From Moniliophthora roreri (taxonomy: Eukaryota; Basidiomycota; Agaricomycetes; Agaricales; Marasmiaceae): DNA of 64,000 nt. The position numbers and the translations under genes are program-made. Location of the stretch: assembly GCA_001466705.2 (NCBI GenBank), contig LATX02000208.1, positions 310,001 through 374,000 of the forward strand, written 5' to 3'. A model generated the notes under the pieces. That model had not been told where the DNA came from, did no database searches, and saw only the letters and a list, made by a program, of their open reading frames with translations. This document shows, piece by piece, positions 1 to 11,880 of this stretch. Each line of letters begins with the position of its first letter. Within the stretch, counting starts at the first letter, position 1.

Positions 1-10
1 TGGAATTCAA

Positions 11-758
11 ATGCGAAACTCAGCTCCTCATATACATCAACAGCAAGGAAGAGTCGAACGTTCAATTCGTACTCTTGCGGAAAAAGCAGAAAAATTCCGC
101 AATCATGCTTCCTTACCACAATCTTGGTGGGAATTTATGATGAACAACGCTGTACATGTATATAATCGCACTCCAAATAAACGCTTAGAGTGGAAAACTC
201 CAACCGAAATCTATAGTAAGAAAGTACCTGATGTCTCTTATTTTCGAACACCAGGATGTTCAGCGTATGTTTTTATTCATAAAGAACAACGCAAAAACAA
301 ACTTTCAAAGAAAATGGAACGTATGACATTCCTAGATTACGCTCCTAATACCAAAGGATATCGGTTTATGCGACAGGATAAGACGATATTTACGGCTGCT
401 CAAGCAGACTTCGATGAAGAAGATTTTCCGTACTCGTCTAATTCAGTTGATCGAACCTTACAATCAACCAATGGAATCTTATCTATTCCTTTTACTGGTA
501 TTAATCGACCACGATCGGATAATGATGATGACGGTCATCAAAATCACGATCAAGGGGGAGGAAATGACGATGATGACGATCATCCTGATTTCCCTCAACC
601 TAATCATCCCAACGGAGGTAATGATCCTGTGGATCATCATCATAACCAGAATGATGGTGAGGATCAATCACGACCTAAAAATACTGCACCGCCGCAAAAC
701 CCAATAGATCCTGAAATAAATAATATAAACAGGAGAATGCGACGAAGGGTACAGATGT
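11..758 (+). pseudogene. copia polyprotein fragment: integrase C-terminus and linker
   Basis: An open frame of about 250 codons starting inside the integrase. It shows the catalytic-glutamate region (GRVERSIRTLAEKAEKF), the PQSWWEF and NRTPNK segments, and the GKYAP-like stretch usual for copia integrase C-termini. A low-complexity Asp/His/Asn/Pro-rich linker then leads toward the reverse transcriptase. It ends at the N at 759, so it is truncated by assembly rather than by a natural stop. It is nearly identical to 1834-2317 plus 2319-2860. Confidence 0.75.
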
Positions 759-759
759 N

Positions 760-1832
760 TTAAGAGCAGCATCACTAATGAATTACTAGAAACGAACATT
801 GATTCCGAGCCACTATCAGCGCTCGATGAACAATTTCTTTCTAACTCTGTAAATAGTAACATTGTACAATGTATGATGACTAAAATTAGTGATAAAAACG
901 TTGTATCTGTAGAACCACAAACAAATGAATGGGCTCTTGATACTGCTGCAACCAATCACATAACACCTTTTAAGTCTGATTTCCTTGAGTTAAATGAAAT
1001 TCCTACAGGACCCAAGCAAATCATTGGAGTCACTGGTTCGGATGTCATAACTCATCAAGGAACAGTAATCATTCGTCATACCAATTCACTTGGAGAAACC
1101 CATATGGTCAAACTTTATCCGGTGTTCTATTGGCCTAAAGCAAATCATAGACTTCTAGCTGGGAATAAATATATCGTAAATGGTTACGATATTAAATATT
1201 CGTTCCCAGAAACCTCAATAATTACGAAAGCTAATGGTAAACTCTTTATGTCACTGTTTGCAAAACCAGAAAGAGATGGGTATACTTACCTACATGCTTC
1301 ATCTGTCAAGCAGAACGAAGTAGTTACCATTCTTGCTTTCAAGATTAAATCAACTGATCCTGTAATTGCTCATAACAGATTTGGTCATATACCTTATCGT
1401 GTATTGACAAACTGTATGAAGCATTGTAAAGGATTTTCCATTGAGAAACAAGGATCTAAAAAGTCTTTGTGTAAGGGATGTGCTGAAGGAGGAACAGCAT
1501 CTAAACCTTACCATAGTTCTCAAAAGCATAAAGATAATGGATATTAAGGAGTTTCCCATTAATTCTTACCACCAAAATCGTTATACATTAGTTCTAATTG
1601 ATGACCATTCCTCAGTAGGATGGATTTATCACCAACAAACTAAGAATCAATTTGAAACACTTACCAGTTTCAAACGCTTTCGTGCTTTAACCGAAAAGCA
1701 AACTGGTAAAATTATTAAATGTGTTCAAACTGATCATGGTGGAGAATTTTTTGGAAATGAGTTCCAAACATATCTTAAAGATAATGGAATTCAAATGCGA
1801 AACTCAGCTCCTCATATACATCAACAGCAAGG
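760..1832 (+). pseudogene. copia polyprotein fragment: protease and integrase core, frameshifted
   Basis: The reading frame holds the aspartic protease motif (ALDTAATNH, with DTA in place of the usual DSG/DTG), the pre-integrase HHCC zinc region (HNRFGH ... CKGC), and then the integrase core (MDIKEF ... TDHGGEF). Relative to the related minus-strand copy near 37.1 kb, about 20 bases are missing near 1538-1541, just before the first catalytic Asp. The frame therefore changes between protease/HHCC and integrase core, and this copy could not make a full polyprotein. It stops at the N at 1833. Confidence 0.75.
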
Positions 1833-1833
1833 N

Positions 1834-2317
1834 TCGAACGTTCAATTCGTACTCTTGCGGAAAAAGCAGAAAAATTCCGCAATCATGCTTCCTTACCACA
1901 ATCTTGGTGGGAATTTATGATGAACAACGCTGTACATGTATATAATCGCACTCCAAATAAACGCTTAGAGTGGAAAACTCCAACCGAAATCTATAGTAAG
2001 AAAGTACCTGATGTTTCTTATTTCCGGACACCAGGATGTTCAGCGTATGTTTTTATTCATAAAGAACAACGCAAGAACAAACTTTCAAAGAAAATGGAAC
2101 GTATGACATTTCTAGATTACGCTCCTAATACTAAAGGATATCGGTTCATGCGACAGGATAAGACAATATTTACGGCTGCTCAAGCAGACTTCGATGAAGA
2201 AGATTTTCCGTACTCGTCTAATTCAGTTGATCGAACCTTACAATCAACCAATGGAATCTTATCTATTCCTTTTACTGGTATTAATCGACCACGATCGGAT
2301 AATGATGATGACGGTCA
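1834..2317 (+). pseudogene. copia polyprotein fragment (integrase C-terminus), second copy
   Basis: Repeats the integrase C-terminal coding sequence also found at 1-530, with a few synonymous changes. It is bounded by N at 1833 and at 2318. It is one of three overlapping copies of this segment and probably reflects unresolved repeat copies rather than a real tandem array. Confidence 0.7.
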
Positions 2318-2318
2318 N

Positions 2319-3392
2319 GTAAGAAAGTACCTGATGTTTCTTATTTCCGAACACCAGGATGTTCAGCGTATGTCTTTATTCATAAAGAACAATGCAAGAA
2401 CAAACTTTCAAAGAAAATGGAACGTATGACATTTCTAGATTACGCTCCTAATACTAAAGGATATCGGTTTATGCGACAGGATAAGACGATATTTACGGCT
2501 GCTCAAGCAGACTTCGATGAAGAAGATTTTCCGTACTCGTCTAATTCAGTTGATCGAACCTTACAATCAACCAATGGAATCTTATCTATTCCTTTTACTG
2601 GTATTAATCGACCACGATCGGATAATGATGATGACGGTCATCAAAATCACGATCAAGGGGGAGGAAATGATGATGATGACGATCATCCTGATTTCCCTCA
2701 ACCTAATCATCCCAACGGAGGTAATGATCCTGTGGATCATCATCATAACCAGAATGATGGTGAGGATCAATCACGACCTAAAAATACTGCACCGCCGCAA
2801 AACCCAATAGATCCTGAAATAAATAATATAAACAGGAGAATGCGACGAAGGGTACAGATGTTTGACCCAAGTCAACATCAACAAAGTCGTCCTAAAAGAC
2901 AGACTCGTGTACCACAGCGGTATGGAGACGCAATGGGTCGTATGCCTATCCGAGATAGATTACGTCTACGTACATATAACAACTTACCTGATTCTAATGA
3001 TCAAGGTGATAGTCCTGATCAAGAATTCATACAAGGTAGTAGTCGTGACCATGAGCAGGAAATTCCACCTGCTGAACATCAAATACAACAGTCAAATGAG
3101 GATGAAATGGAACAAGATCATAATGACATAGAAATTGATCGAACTCCACCTCAGACTGATGATGAAGTGGTCAATTATGTACAAATTCTTTCTCAGGAAG
3201 GGGGAGTTCGTTACCTTGATTACATTATGGCATCAGCTTTGTCAATTGACAACGTACGTCAATGGCAATACAAAGACATTCTCACTCTGTCAAAAGATGA
3301 ACAGAAGAAATGGATGGCTGCATGTCATGACGAACTCAAATCACTACAAGAACGTAATGTTTACAAACTTGTAGATTTACCTCAAGGTCGAA
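2319..3392 (+). pseudogene. copia polyprotein fragment: linker to start of reverse transcriptase
   Basis: Open frame running from the integrase C-terminus through the acidic His/Asp/Asn-rich linker into the start of the RT domain (WMAACHDELKSLQERNVYKLV). It breaks at the N at 3393, just before the conserved RWVF segment. The missing few residues (KAIKSR in the minus-strand copy) show that a short stretch is lost at this join. The linker has GAT/CAT-rich codon runs that give spurious open frames on both strands; these should be ignored. Confidence 0.7.
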
Positions 3393-3393
3393 N

Positions 3394-4793
3394 GATGGGT
3401 TTTTGACGTCAAAACAGATGGCCGTTATAAGGCACGACTTGTAGCAAAAGGTTTCTCACAAGTCGAAGGAATAGATTATGACGAATTGTTCTCTCCTGTA
3501 GTACGCTTTGAAACCGTTCGCGTATTACTTGCACTAGCCGCTCTTGAGGATTGGGATATCCAAGCGCTAGATGTCAAAACAGCCTTTCTCTATGGCGAAC
3601 TTGACAAGGAGATTTACATGGAACAACCACAAGGATTCGTCAAAGGTTCAAATAAAGTTTGGTTATTACGCCGTGCATTATATGGTTTAAAACAAGCCTC
3701 TTTATCATGGTGGTACCAATGCACTAAATCCATGGCAAAACTAGGATTTAAGCGCTGTATATCAGACGCTGGTGTATATTACTTTATACGTGGAAATGAT
3801 ATAATCATTGCCATTGTATATGTAGATGATGCGATTTTCATGGGTTCAAATTCTAGCCTTCTTCACTCAAAGAAGAAAGAATTCATGAAAATATGGGAAT
3901 GTAGAGATTTAGGCGAACCTAGAGAATTCCTACGAATGCGGATTACTCGAGATCGAAAGCGACGTACTCTTTCACTTGATCAAAGTGACTATCTCGAGAA
4001 AATCATTAAACGCTTTGGTATGGAAAACGCCAATCCTACTCGCACTCCATTACCTGCTGGTTACAAACCCACCGCAAACAAAGGAGAAGCGAACTCTACA
4101 ATTAGATCCCAATTCCAATCAGTGATCGGATCACTTCTATATCTATGCTTAGGTACCCGACCTGATATTACCTTTCCGGTAATCAAACTTTCGCAATATG
4201 GGACAAATCCTACCAAGGAACATCTCAATAAAGCGAAATACATCATTCGATACCTAATTGGAACCCGCAAATATTCTCTTACTTACAAAGATAAGCAAGG
4301 AGAACAAGGTTTCATAGCATATGCCGATTCTGACTGGGCTACAGATGAAGACACTAGAGTCTCACAAACAGGTTATCTAATTAACTTCGCTTGTGCTCCA
4401 GTCTTCTGGGTTTCACAAAAACAGAAATCCGTAGCATTATCCAGTACTGAAGCCGAATATATGGCTTTATCTGACTGTGCTAGACAGATCAAATGGATAA
4501 TTAATCTATTCTCTGAAATCGAATATCCTATAGCAAAACTACCATTGCTTAGTGATAATCAAGGTGCTATTTTCATCAGTAAAAATCAAGTTACTGAAAA
4601 ACGAACAAAGCACATTGATATTAAATATCACCATATTCGAGAATGCGTTGCCAAGAAGAAAGTAGAAGTATTCTTCATCCCCACAAATCAACAACCTGCG
4701 GATCTTATGACGAAGAATCTACCTTGGGACAAATTTCAACGCCACAGAGAATTTCTCGGCCTTACATTCTTTAAGACCGATTCCTCCATATAG
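3394..4793 (+). CDS. copia reverse transcriptase and RNase H (C-terminal part of polyprotein)
   Basis: An uninterrupted frame of about 465 codons opening at the N at 3393 and ending in TAG at 4791-4793. It shows RT motifs in order: VFDVKTDGRYKARLVAKGF, the LDVKTAFL segment, LLRRALYGLKQ, and the catalytic YVDD at 3819-3830. RNase H follows, with YADSDWA, SSTEAEYMAL and SDNQGAI, then the terminal TKHIDIKYHHIRE segment common to copia elements. It copies RNA to DNA and degrades the template inside the virus-like particle. This is the only C-terminal pol copy in the window without a premature stop. The true start lies upstream in the polyprotein. Confidence 0.9.
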
Positions 4794-4825
4794 CTCAATC
4801 ACTACAAAGTTTATCACAAACTTAG

Positions 4826-4835
4826 TGAGGGGGAG
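4826..4835 (+). promoter_or_regulatory. polypurine tract
   Basis: GTGAGGGGGAG-type purine run directly abutting the LTR start (TGTTGAAG at 4836). It primes plus-strand DNA synthesis. The same purine run, reversed, abuts the LTRs ending at 34292, 41987 and 43725. Confidence 0.8.
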
Positions 4836-5352
4836 TGTTGAAGCACAGTACCTGTACTATACTAAACTAGGTACATTAGGAACACTAGTTATTGTATTAC
4901 TTGCGTATGTGATCAACTACGGAACTTACAAAGTACGTTCCTGAGCTTCTCCGGAGCTTGCACTACAGTCATAGGAGTGCTCCCTCGTCCAGTAGGAATA
5001 TTGTAGCCTCATGCACAATACAGTAGAACACATGTAGAATTCATGTATAGTTCCTTCCGCTGTCAGAGGATTGTATTGTGTCTCTCCAAGACACATTATT
5101 CTTGGATACTTCGTCTCACAAGTATTCAGTAGCTTACATCCATAGCTTACTAGGTTTCTCCGTTTATCTACGGAACTTATCCTTTAGAGTAGTATAAAAG
5201 CAAGCATGTATGTAGCTACATTCCTCAGTTCAATTTACAATTGACTACTCTACACATCGCACCTCTACAACCCTCAAGGTTATAACAAGCTCTCGTACAA
5301 ATGTGAGTTGAGCACACTCCACTGCGCTTTACGTCTCCGTTCTGTCTCAACA
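4836..5352 (+). repeat. copia LTR (3' LTR), 517 bp
   Basis: Begins TGTTGAAG and ends TCTCAACA, so it carries the TG...CA ends of an LTR with a short inverted repeat (TGTTGA/TCAACA). A TATAAAA box lies at about 5193-5199, with the presumed R/U5 downstream. The same sequence is found reversed at 33777-34292 and 43209-43725, and in part at 41873-41987 and 44239-44595. Flanking sequence after 5352 is not a primer-binding site, so this is the outer 3' LTR. Its left partner is not in the window, so no target-site duplication can be read. Confidence 0.92.
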
Positions 5353-5559
5353 AGGTGTCCTTCATTCTTACCGCAGAACTCAGCATCTGACGTGTTAGAA
5401 CTGTGTTACGCTTCTTGTGACTCAGAATTAACAACTATCCTTGTCGCGTTGTCGCAGTCAAGACTCGCTTTTCGCTTCTCTTCGCTTCACCTTCACCTTG
5501 GGGTCTACAAGTCCACGTGGTCGACGGCAAAAGAAGACTCACAACATGACTTTGAGTAA
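5353..5559. other. short unique sequence right of the LTR
   Basis: I see no gene or repeat here. It separates the copia LTR from the first F-box pseudogene fragment. Confidence 0.4.
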
Positions 5560-6010
5560 TAGGAGTGTTCCACTCTATGCAATCTCCGATGCTTTGATGT
5601 CTGACCAGGCATGCTGAAACTTTTCGAAGACCAAGTAGTTGGACCATTCAGCTTTGCCTTTCCAATCTCACGTACTCATATATACTGTTAAAGGTTCCTG
5701 CGAGCGGTCAGGGGCCGTGGGCAGATTGGATATGAAGGAACTGACCGTGCTATGCATGATCACTAATCATTCTCTGAAAATGACTTACCATAGGATATTT
5801 GCATGGATTCTCTGACGAGACGCGTCCTTAGGAGATGAGGTGTACAACCGGAGAGTTTAATTTCCTGTGATGTGTCTCGTCATACAGCGGCATCCTTGAG
5901 CTCGGCTTTGATATCGGCAGTGCTGTAGCTTGGTGTACGAAGATAACCGCTGCAAAGTCAGTCCGGGCGACATCTCCATTATTGCTCGTTGTACTCGATT
6001 GTAGTCCGCC
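5560..6010 (+). pseudogene. F-box/LRR family pseudogene fragment 1
   Basis: Two short blocks match the F-box/LRR gene at 23260-27031. The block near 5590-5670 corresponds to the gene's SGMMKSFQNQVIEPLS-type segment, and the block near 5870-6000 to its GILELDLDVGGA and following segments. No open frame survives and most of the gene is deleted. The same family is seen more completely at 6470-7110 and 18590-19260, so this is an older, smaller relic. Confidence 0.5.
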
Positions 6011-6469
6011 CTTGGTGTATTTGAAAAGATAGCTACTCAGGTGAGTAATATCCTTTTGCCGTCGGCTGTTAAGAAACAGCTCACTGTTGAGTAAAAATGA
6101 TCAAAAATCTAGCGCGCGCTGTTCACGAGTTTGATCATCCAGACGTACCTAACCCTGATGAAACAGCTTATACAAGCAACGAATTCATAAATATTGCTCG
6201 GCATGTCCAACGTCTGATGTAGAACAGGTTCTTTATGGATGTGTGAGGTCCCGAAGTCATTGGGGATAGTACGTTGAAGCTGGCCTGCAATGTGTCAAAA
6301 TCCTGAAGGAGGTAAAATGCGTATGAGCCCAGATGAAGGCTGTCTATCACTAAATCCACATTTTTTTCAGGTTTGCTCTTCGATCGGATACTCCAGAAGC
6401 CTTTCTTTGATATTGCCTCGTCGGCAGACCGCATATTTCATGATGAAGAAGGTGACTCGAAGCCACAAG
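6011..6469. other. no recognised gene
   Basis: Short random open frames on both strands and no recognisable motif. It lies between two relics of the same F-box family and may be diverged remains of that family. Confidence 0.3.
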
Positions 6470-7110
6470 GCAAGTTTCGACATGACTTTTAGGAGTGTTC
6501 TGTTGCCTCTATCTTTTGGCACTCTACGCAATCTCTGACACCTTCATGTCCCTCATGTCCAACCAGGCATGCTGACATCCTTCGAAAACCGGGTGTTTGG
6601 ACAACCCAGTTCCACCAACCAATCTCACGTTAAATTTGGAGGAGCTAGACATGAGATGTGCCTCCATTAGTTGAACGCCACTTTTTGTGCTGGAGTCTGA
6701 CCTACCAGTTGCATGAACAGGTCATGATATGTCTCTCGTGCTACAGCGGTACCCTCGAGCCGGACTTTGATGTCGGCGGCGCTGTGAACACCAGACTTCA
6801 GTAGCTGGGTAGACGAATACTCCCTCAAGCGTTCTACCCGCGTCCCTTCACGACCGCCATCACACCACACTGAGATTCAACCGGAGTTCTTTGGCTTTCC
6901 GAAGACGACTACCACAGTGTCAGTCCGGGCGACATCTCCATTACTGCTCATTGGAGTCTCTTCGTGTAGTTTTTGACCCTGAAGCCCAGGGTCAGTCGCA
7001 GGATGTGGTGAGCATACCACTCTTTCATCTCATTGAACCATTAATATCTAGATACCTTTTTAGACCGAGGTCACGATGTATCTCTCATCATTGCCAAGGT
7101 TCCTTGGCGT
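6470..7110 (+). pseudogene. F-box/LRR family pseudogene fragment 2
   Basis: Plus-strand relic of the 3' half of an F-box/LRR gene. Segments equivalent to the intact family's LDVGGAV, the DDYHSVSPGDIS repeat and the FDPEA block can be read in three frames with stops between them (examples near 6745-6800 and 6905-7000). It lies just downstream of the 3' end of the P450 gene, in convergent orientation. The same arrangement is found again at 18590-21722, so it was part of the duplicated block. It is certainly non-functional. Confidence 0.65.
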
Positions 7111-7325
7111 AATCGGTTTTCCACTTGTCGAAGAAATCACTGAAAACGGCAGAAACATGTCTGCTGGTTCGCCAAGTTATGCTACGATCGAGAAGTATGG
7201 TCCCGTGTCTTGAGACACCATATATAGGACCTTTCGGATGAGATGTGCGGTTAGGTGGATATCAGAGAAAGCGTAAGTCATCTGTCAGCGAGAGTGGATC
7301 CATAAGAGCGTCATCCGGCTAGACA

Positions 7326-7915
7326 GACAGAGAAAAAAGAATTTCACGACTGTGGTATCGGGTATCGGTCAAAGTATGGTATTGGTATTACTCGGCAGTC
7401 CTACGCCATACACGAGCATTCAGATGGTTTCCTGTATACATGGGAAGGAAAAAATCTTGAAGCTTCAAATCGTCAATTCTAAAAAATAAACATCAGTCGC
7501 ATTGACGGGAATCACATCCAAATCAGACGGAACTCACGTTGTATTCCATATCTCCAAATCAAGCTTCCTAAAAACGTTCGCAAAAATAAGATAGAGCTCG
7601 CACCATGCGAGGCTATAACAGACAGAGAAAAAAGAATTTCACGACTGTGGTATCGGGTATCGGTCAAAGTATGGCATTGGTATTACTCGGCAGTCCTACG
7701 CCATACACGAGCATTCAGATGGTTTCCTGTATACATGGGAAGGAAAAAATCTTGAAACTTCAAATCGTCAATTCTAAAAAATAAACATCAGTCGCATTGA
7801 CGGGAATCACATCCAAATCAGACGGAACTCACGTTGTATTCCATATCTCCAAATCAAGCTTCCTAAAAACGTTCGCAAAAATAAGATAGAGCTCGCACCA
7901 TGCGAGGCTATATCA
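7326..7915. repeat. 295-bp direct tandem duplication of the P450 3' end
   Basis: The sequence starting at 7326 (GACAGAGAAAAAAG) is repeated from 7621 with few differences. Each unit contains the last P450 exon, the last intron and part of the preceding exon. The unit nearer the gene (7621-7915) is collinear with the rest of the CDS, so the outer one (7326-7620) is a spare, non-functional last exon. The right-hand segmental copy has an equivalent but longer repeat (about 430 bp). Confidence 0.85.
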
Positions 7916-9560
7916 ACTCGTTAACCTATTGTCAGAAATGTGTATAACGATGGACATACTTGAGCCCGAGACAGATCCTTGGCCCTTTCGAGAAAGTGAC
8001 AAGGTATTTCTCAAGTGCACGAGAATTTTCGTCCAGCCAACGTTCGGGCTTGAATTGTTTGGATTCTGGGAAGACAGTTGGGTCATTATGCACGAAATAG
8101 GAGCCACAGGAAGTGACAGTCTGGAAGGGCAATGAGATTGAAGGCGGAAGAAAGGACGTCAAGGCACTTACCCCAGCAGGGACAGACACACCAGCTATCG
8201 TCGCTCCTGATGCCCCAACCACTCTTGGAAGAGGACTGGCTACTCCGTGAGACATACGCAAAGACTCTTTGATTACCGCCCCCTGAACGGAGTTTATAGG
8301 TCAAGCGTAAATATTCCAAGGATAGCGGCACTCACCAGATATGGCAGTTTCTCCAAGACCTCGAAGTTTATTGTTGTAGTAGAGTCTGGCCATGCTTCAT
8401 CTAGCTCTCTCCTGAGCTTTCCCAATGCCTCTCTATTTGTCAAGAGCCCGAAAGTACCAACCATGCATGCATTTCCAACAGTATCGCTCCCAGCAAACTG
8501 CAAACTAACGCATTCATCGATAACCTGCTGCCGAGGGAAGATCCAGGGATCTCCCGCACTGTCTGCCTTTGACGTATCGAATAGAACGCTGAAGATGGCT
8601 TTATGACCCACATCATTGAGCGAAGGCGGATCATGGGCTATCTCATCCAGTTTTCCAGCAATGAATCCTACTTGATCCAATAAAGGGCTCATAGCAGGAG
8701 ATATCTTCCTCAGAAAGGATTCTGGTAACCATTTGTCAATCTGGATCGGTAGGTATCTCCCAAACCACATCGCTCGTAGCGAATCATCCAAACCAATGAG
8801 AAGCGAGTTACGGAATCCAGGCGAATCCAGGGCATTGAAGCGCTGACCGAACAAATAGGATGTAATAATATCGAGAGTAGTTGCTCGATAAGCTAGGAAC
8901 ATATCTGCTGGTTTGCGAGTCTCGGCATAAGCAGATAGTTTATCGATCAAGGTATTAACCTAATCCAGTATCAGAGCAGATCAGAACACGTGAAGGTGAT
9001 TCTTACGCACTGTGTTCTGAACAACATGTTCCAATTGCAGAACTGATCTTCTGGAGAAGTACGTTCCAAGTAGAATACGTCTTTTGGAGGCTTCCTGCGG
9101 GTCACATAGAGAAACTACGGCATCTGGAGTCGTGAACGACTTGTAGAACGCGGGGTATTTGGGAAAATGGGGCTTCGGAACAACATGAATGTCGTCGTAC
9201 GCGTCAGAGCTGTTGAAGTGCAGCTAAATGTTATTCAGTTAGCGTGAGAAACTCACGGGTCCCTATTGAATTACTTACTTCCCATGGAGTCACTCGAACA
9301 ACTGGGCCTATGAGCAACAACCTGAATAAGATGCGAGCAATTTCTTCGAGTCACGCACCATAGCGTTCATGCAGCTTCTCCAAATGATCCACCCAACCTC
9401 CTTCACCAAAAACACTGTAGTAGGCACGATATGTTCCGGTCATTGCTGCAAGCTTCGGGCCAGGGAATGCTCGTAAAGGGTGGATGCATACTCGGTAAAA
9501 GGCAAGAAGAAGGTTGTGGACCAGATACAGGAAGAGGAGAGTTGCTACTAGTTCATTCAT
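7683..9560 (-). CDS. cytochrome P450 monooxygenase, intact, 8 exons
   Basis: Join (minus strand) of 9359-9560, 9279-9307, 9011-9223, 8336-8959, 8172-8282, 7960-8120, 7833-7907 and 7683-7773. All seven introns are GT-AG and 51-59 bp, and all exons stay in frame for 501 codons, a normal P450 length. Visible features are an N-terminal membrane anchor (residues about 4-22), the HPLRAFPGPK hinge, the I-helix AGSDT, the K-helix ESLR, the PERW motif and the heme loop FSKGPRICLGL with its axial Cys. The overall look is of the trichodiene-oxygenase/CYP58-like group seen in basidiomycete secondary metabolism; the substrate cannot be told. The start at 9560 is chosen because it precedes the anchor directly. 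A diverged duplicate lies at 19988-21722. Confidence 0.9.
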
Positions 9561-10163
9561 GGGGTGCTGAAGAATATGAGGCTTGCGAGCTGACCGCAGT
9601 ACAACCACAGTATCTGAATTTATAGGGCGGGAGTGATATGAAACTCGCCGTTTGAGCCTAGTTTGTTTCATTTCAGGGCCCATAATCCCAAAAGGCTTCG
9701 ATTCAAAATGGGCGCTCACGAATCACGGGTGCAGAAACCCGAAGACCGGAGTATTATGTATACAGATCTAGGTTCAGCATAAACACCCGCGGAAGGCGGA
9801 AGCCCCGAGAGTAGGTTCGGCGAAAAGATGTTCGGACCGCCCCCTCAGACGAGGGTTTCATTCGCTAGTCTGAGGTATCGTACGGTTGCCCAGCAGGCTC
9901 AGGTTAACCCTGGCTTAGTGAATCGAGTGAGCTCAAATTGATCAGTGCCAAGTTAGTGCAGATCCTGGATGTTTACGGCAGGAAAGCCCTGTTCGCCGCC
10001 GCTACTGACCGTATACGGAAACAAATCATATGGAATACTTCATTCTCTCCGAGAACTCAGTGTTCCCGCCTCTTAACATGTTGAGATTGTTATCAAGATT
10101 ACCAGGAGATACTTTGTTTTGCATTCTGGACAACAATCAACTCCAGGGACCGATGGTGGAAGT
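9561..10163. other. P450 upstream region, shared with 22152-22447
   Basis: No coding sequence recognised. Blocks near 9715-9910 and 10017-10065 match 22150-22300 and 22405-22447, so this is the promoter-side end of the duplicated block. After about 10065 the similarity is lost, and CpG sites vanish after 10164. Confidence 0.5.
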
Positions 10164-10422
10164 CGCAAGGAGTGATGAGTCTGCCTTGCCTTAACACTGG
10201 GTCAGTGAATATTTTAGTGAGTGGTACTTATATCTACTGAGACTGCACTCTCATTGAAGATATAGTGGGTGGGAAGGGGTGATGAGCACTGGAAGTCCTC
10301 AACCATGAGTGCATGAGCTATCATCCATGTTCTTGACACAACTCTACTTAGGCTGTAATGGCTTGGCAGCATCACCAATCCTTTTGCTATTGTTTTGAAT
10401 GATTTGATGTGGTCTCCAGAAT

Positions 10423-11880
10423 AGGGATGTTAATGGCTGGCTGGGCTAAGCTATAGCTATGCTTGAAGCAGCTAAGTGTTAATAGCTACAGATAGCCATT
10501 AACCTTAACAGCCACAGCTATGCTATGGCAGCTAGCTGCTAAAGTAGATAGTAGCTACAATGAAATTTGTCAGACTTATCAAATAGCCTCTGCTGAATGA
10601 AAACTGTAAACCCTTTCAACTGGAGAGGACAGTGATGCAAAAAATAGTATAAATATACTGTAAATGCAGAATAGAGTATTGAGCCATAAGATACAGAGTG
10701 GATACTGGTATGGGGTAGCTTCCAGTAGATAGACATAGTAAATACAAGGTTAGAGACATTAAATAGTGTAAGTTTTGATAGAATATTGGGGTAGATATTA
10801 GTAAAATACTAAAAAAAACTAGAAATTGGAAGATAGATGTTACAATTGGATGAAATAAGGCAGGAGCTTATCTCTAATACATAAGGGATGCTATATGAAT
10901 TTAAAAAGGGTGAATAAGATGAAATGCCTAGAAATGTGTTTTGAGCTAATACATGTAAATCTGCAATTTTGGAGTATATATGCTTTTTGAGGTTATTTAT
11001 AAATCAATTTCAATAATTCAAGAGTGTATTTCCATGCTAGTCACCTAAGCCTCTCAGTGGCTCCCTGTACTGCTACCTCAATATAGGTGATTATTTGAAG
11101 ATTCCTGAACAGTCATAGATAAGAGTGTATCATAGATTCTAGGATGTTTCCTGCTGTTATTTAAGTCTCTGAATCCAAATCTGAAGCTGCTATTATGCAG
11201 AAGTAATTTACTAAGGAGCTAATTAATGTTTGTCAAGTGTATTGATTGCACAACACCTATAAGGGTGGAAAAAGAATATTAGAGCTACAGGAATGCTTGG
11301 GTAAGTTTATAGTTCTCATTGGTAAATCAGAGACTGAGTTATGACTATGCCTCAGCTCACCTCAATCATTCTCTAAGCTGCAGTATTACTTAAAACCATA
11401 AAGATACAGATTTGCATGTAGTAAATCAGAAAAGATTCCTAGGCTGTATATAGGGTATTTCCACCATGCACATATATATAGTATCCCCCACCTACAAGAG
11501 ATAAGCTTCTGCTCCATTGGATCACATTCTGAAGCACCTATCTCTGAATTTCAGATTTTTTCAGTATTTTGCTAATATTTACCCCAATATACTATTGAAC
11601 CCTGCACTATTTGATGCCCTGAACCTTGTAATTATTATATCTACCTGCTAAAAGTCACCCCATGTCAATACCTGTCCTGTAGCCTATGATTCAGCATGCC
11701 ATTCTACATTCACAACATATTCATATTATTTTTTGCATCTACTGACACACTCATAAAGTGTTCAGAATTTATGAAAACTAATACTAGCTTAGCTTAGAAG
11801 CCATGTTGAAGCACTTAATAGCTGCTGAAGTTAATAGCTATAATATAGCCATTAAGCTTAGCAGCTTCTGTTTGCATTTA
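10423..11880. repeat. AGCTA-rich direct repeats, possible subterminal repeats of a hAT-like element
   Basis: Two blocks (about 10423-10560 and 11785-11880) are rich in GCTAAGCTATAGCTA-type words. They share an imperfect direct match around GTTAATAGCTA...ATAGCCATTAA. The first opens with TAGGGATGTTAATGGCTGG, which resembles the ends of some hAT elements. I could not find a matching right terminus, so the boundaries are guesses. Confidence 0.35.

Larger units (their letters stand above)
1..5352 (+). mobile_element. Ty1/copia LTR retrotransposon, fragmented and jumbled
   Basis: Five pieces of a copia-type polyprotein on the plus strand, separated by single N bases at 759, 1833, 2318 and 3393, followed by a complete LTR. 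The pieces are not in collinear order: the integrase C-terminal and linker region occurs three times (1-758, 1834-2317, 2319-3392), while protease to integrase occurs once (760-1832) and reverse transcriptase to RNase H once (3394-4793). The copies differ by a few bases, so they are probably contig ends from different element copies or haplotypes. The domain order where readable (protease, integrase, RT, RNase H) is that of Ty1/copia. No 5' LTR or gag is in this part, so the element runs off the left edge or was lost in assembly. Confidence 0.9.
6470..10065. repeat. segmental duplication, left copy (F-box relic plus P450)
   Basis: About 3.6 kb that recurs in direct orientation at about 18590-22447. 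In the P450 region the offset is exactly 12305 bp (for example 7929 against 20234). It becomes 12162 upstream of a 143 bp deletion in the right copy. The left copy keeps its CpG sites; the left part of the right copy has mostly lost them. Confidence 0.85.

Noticed and set aside
414..707. Open frames on both strands in the copia linker (also 2517-2810 and 36215-36403)
   Set aside because: They are shadows of the GAT/CAT-rich Asp/His linker of the polyprotein, with Met/Ile-rich nonsense translations.
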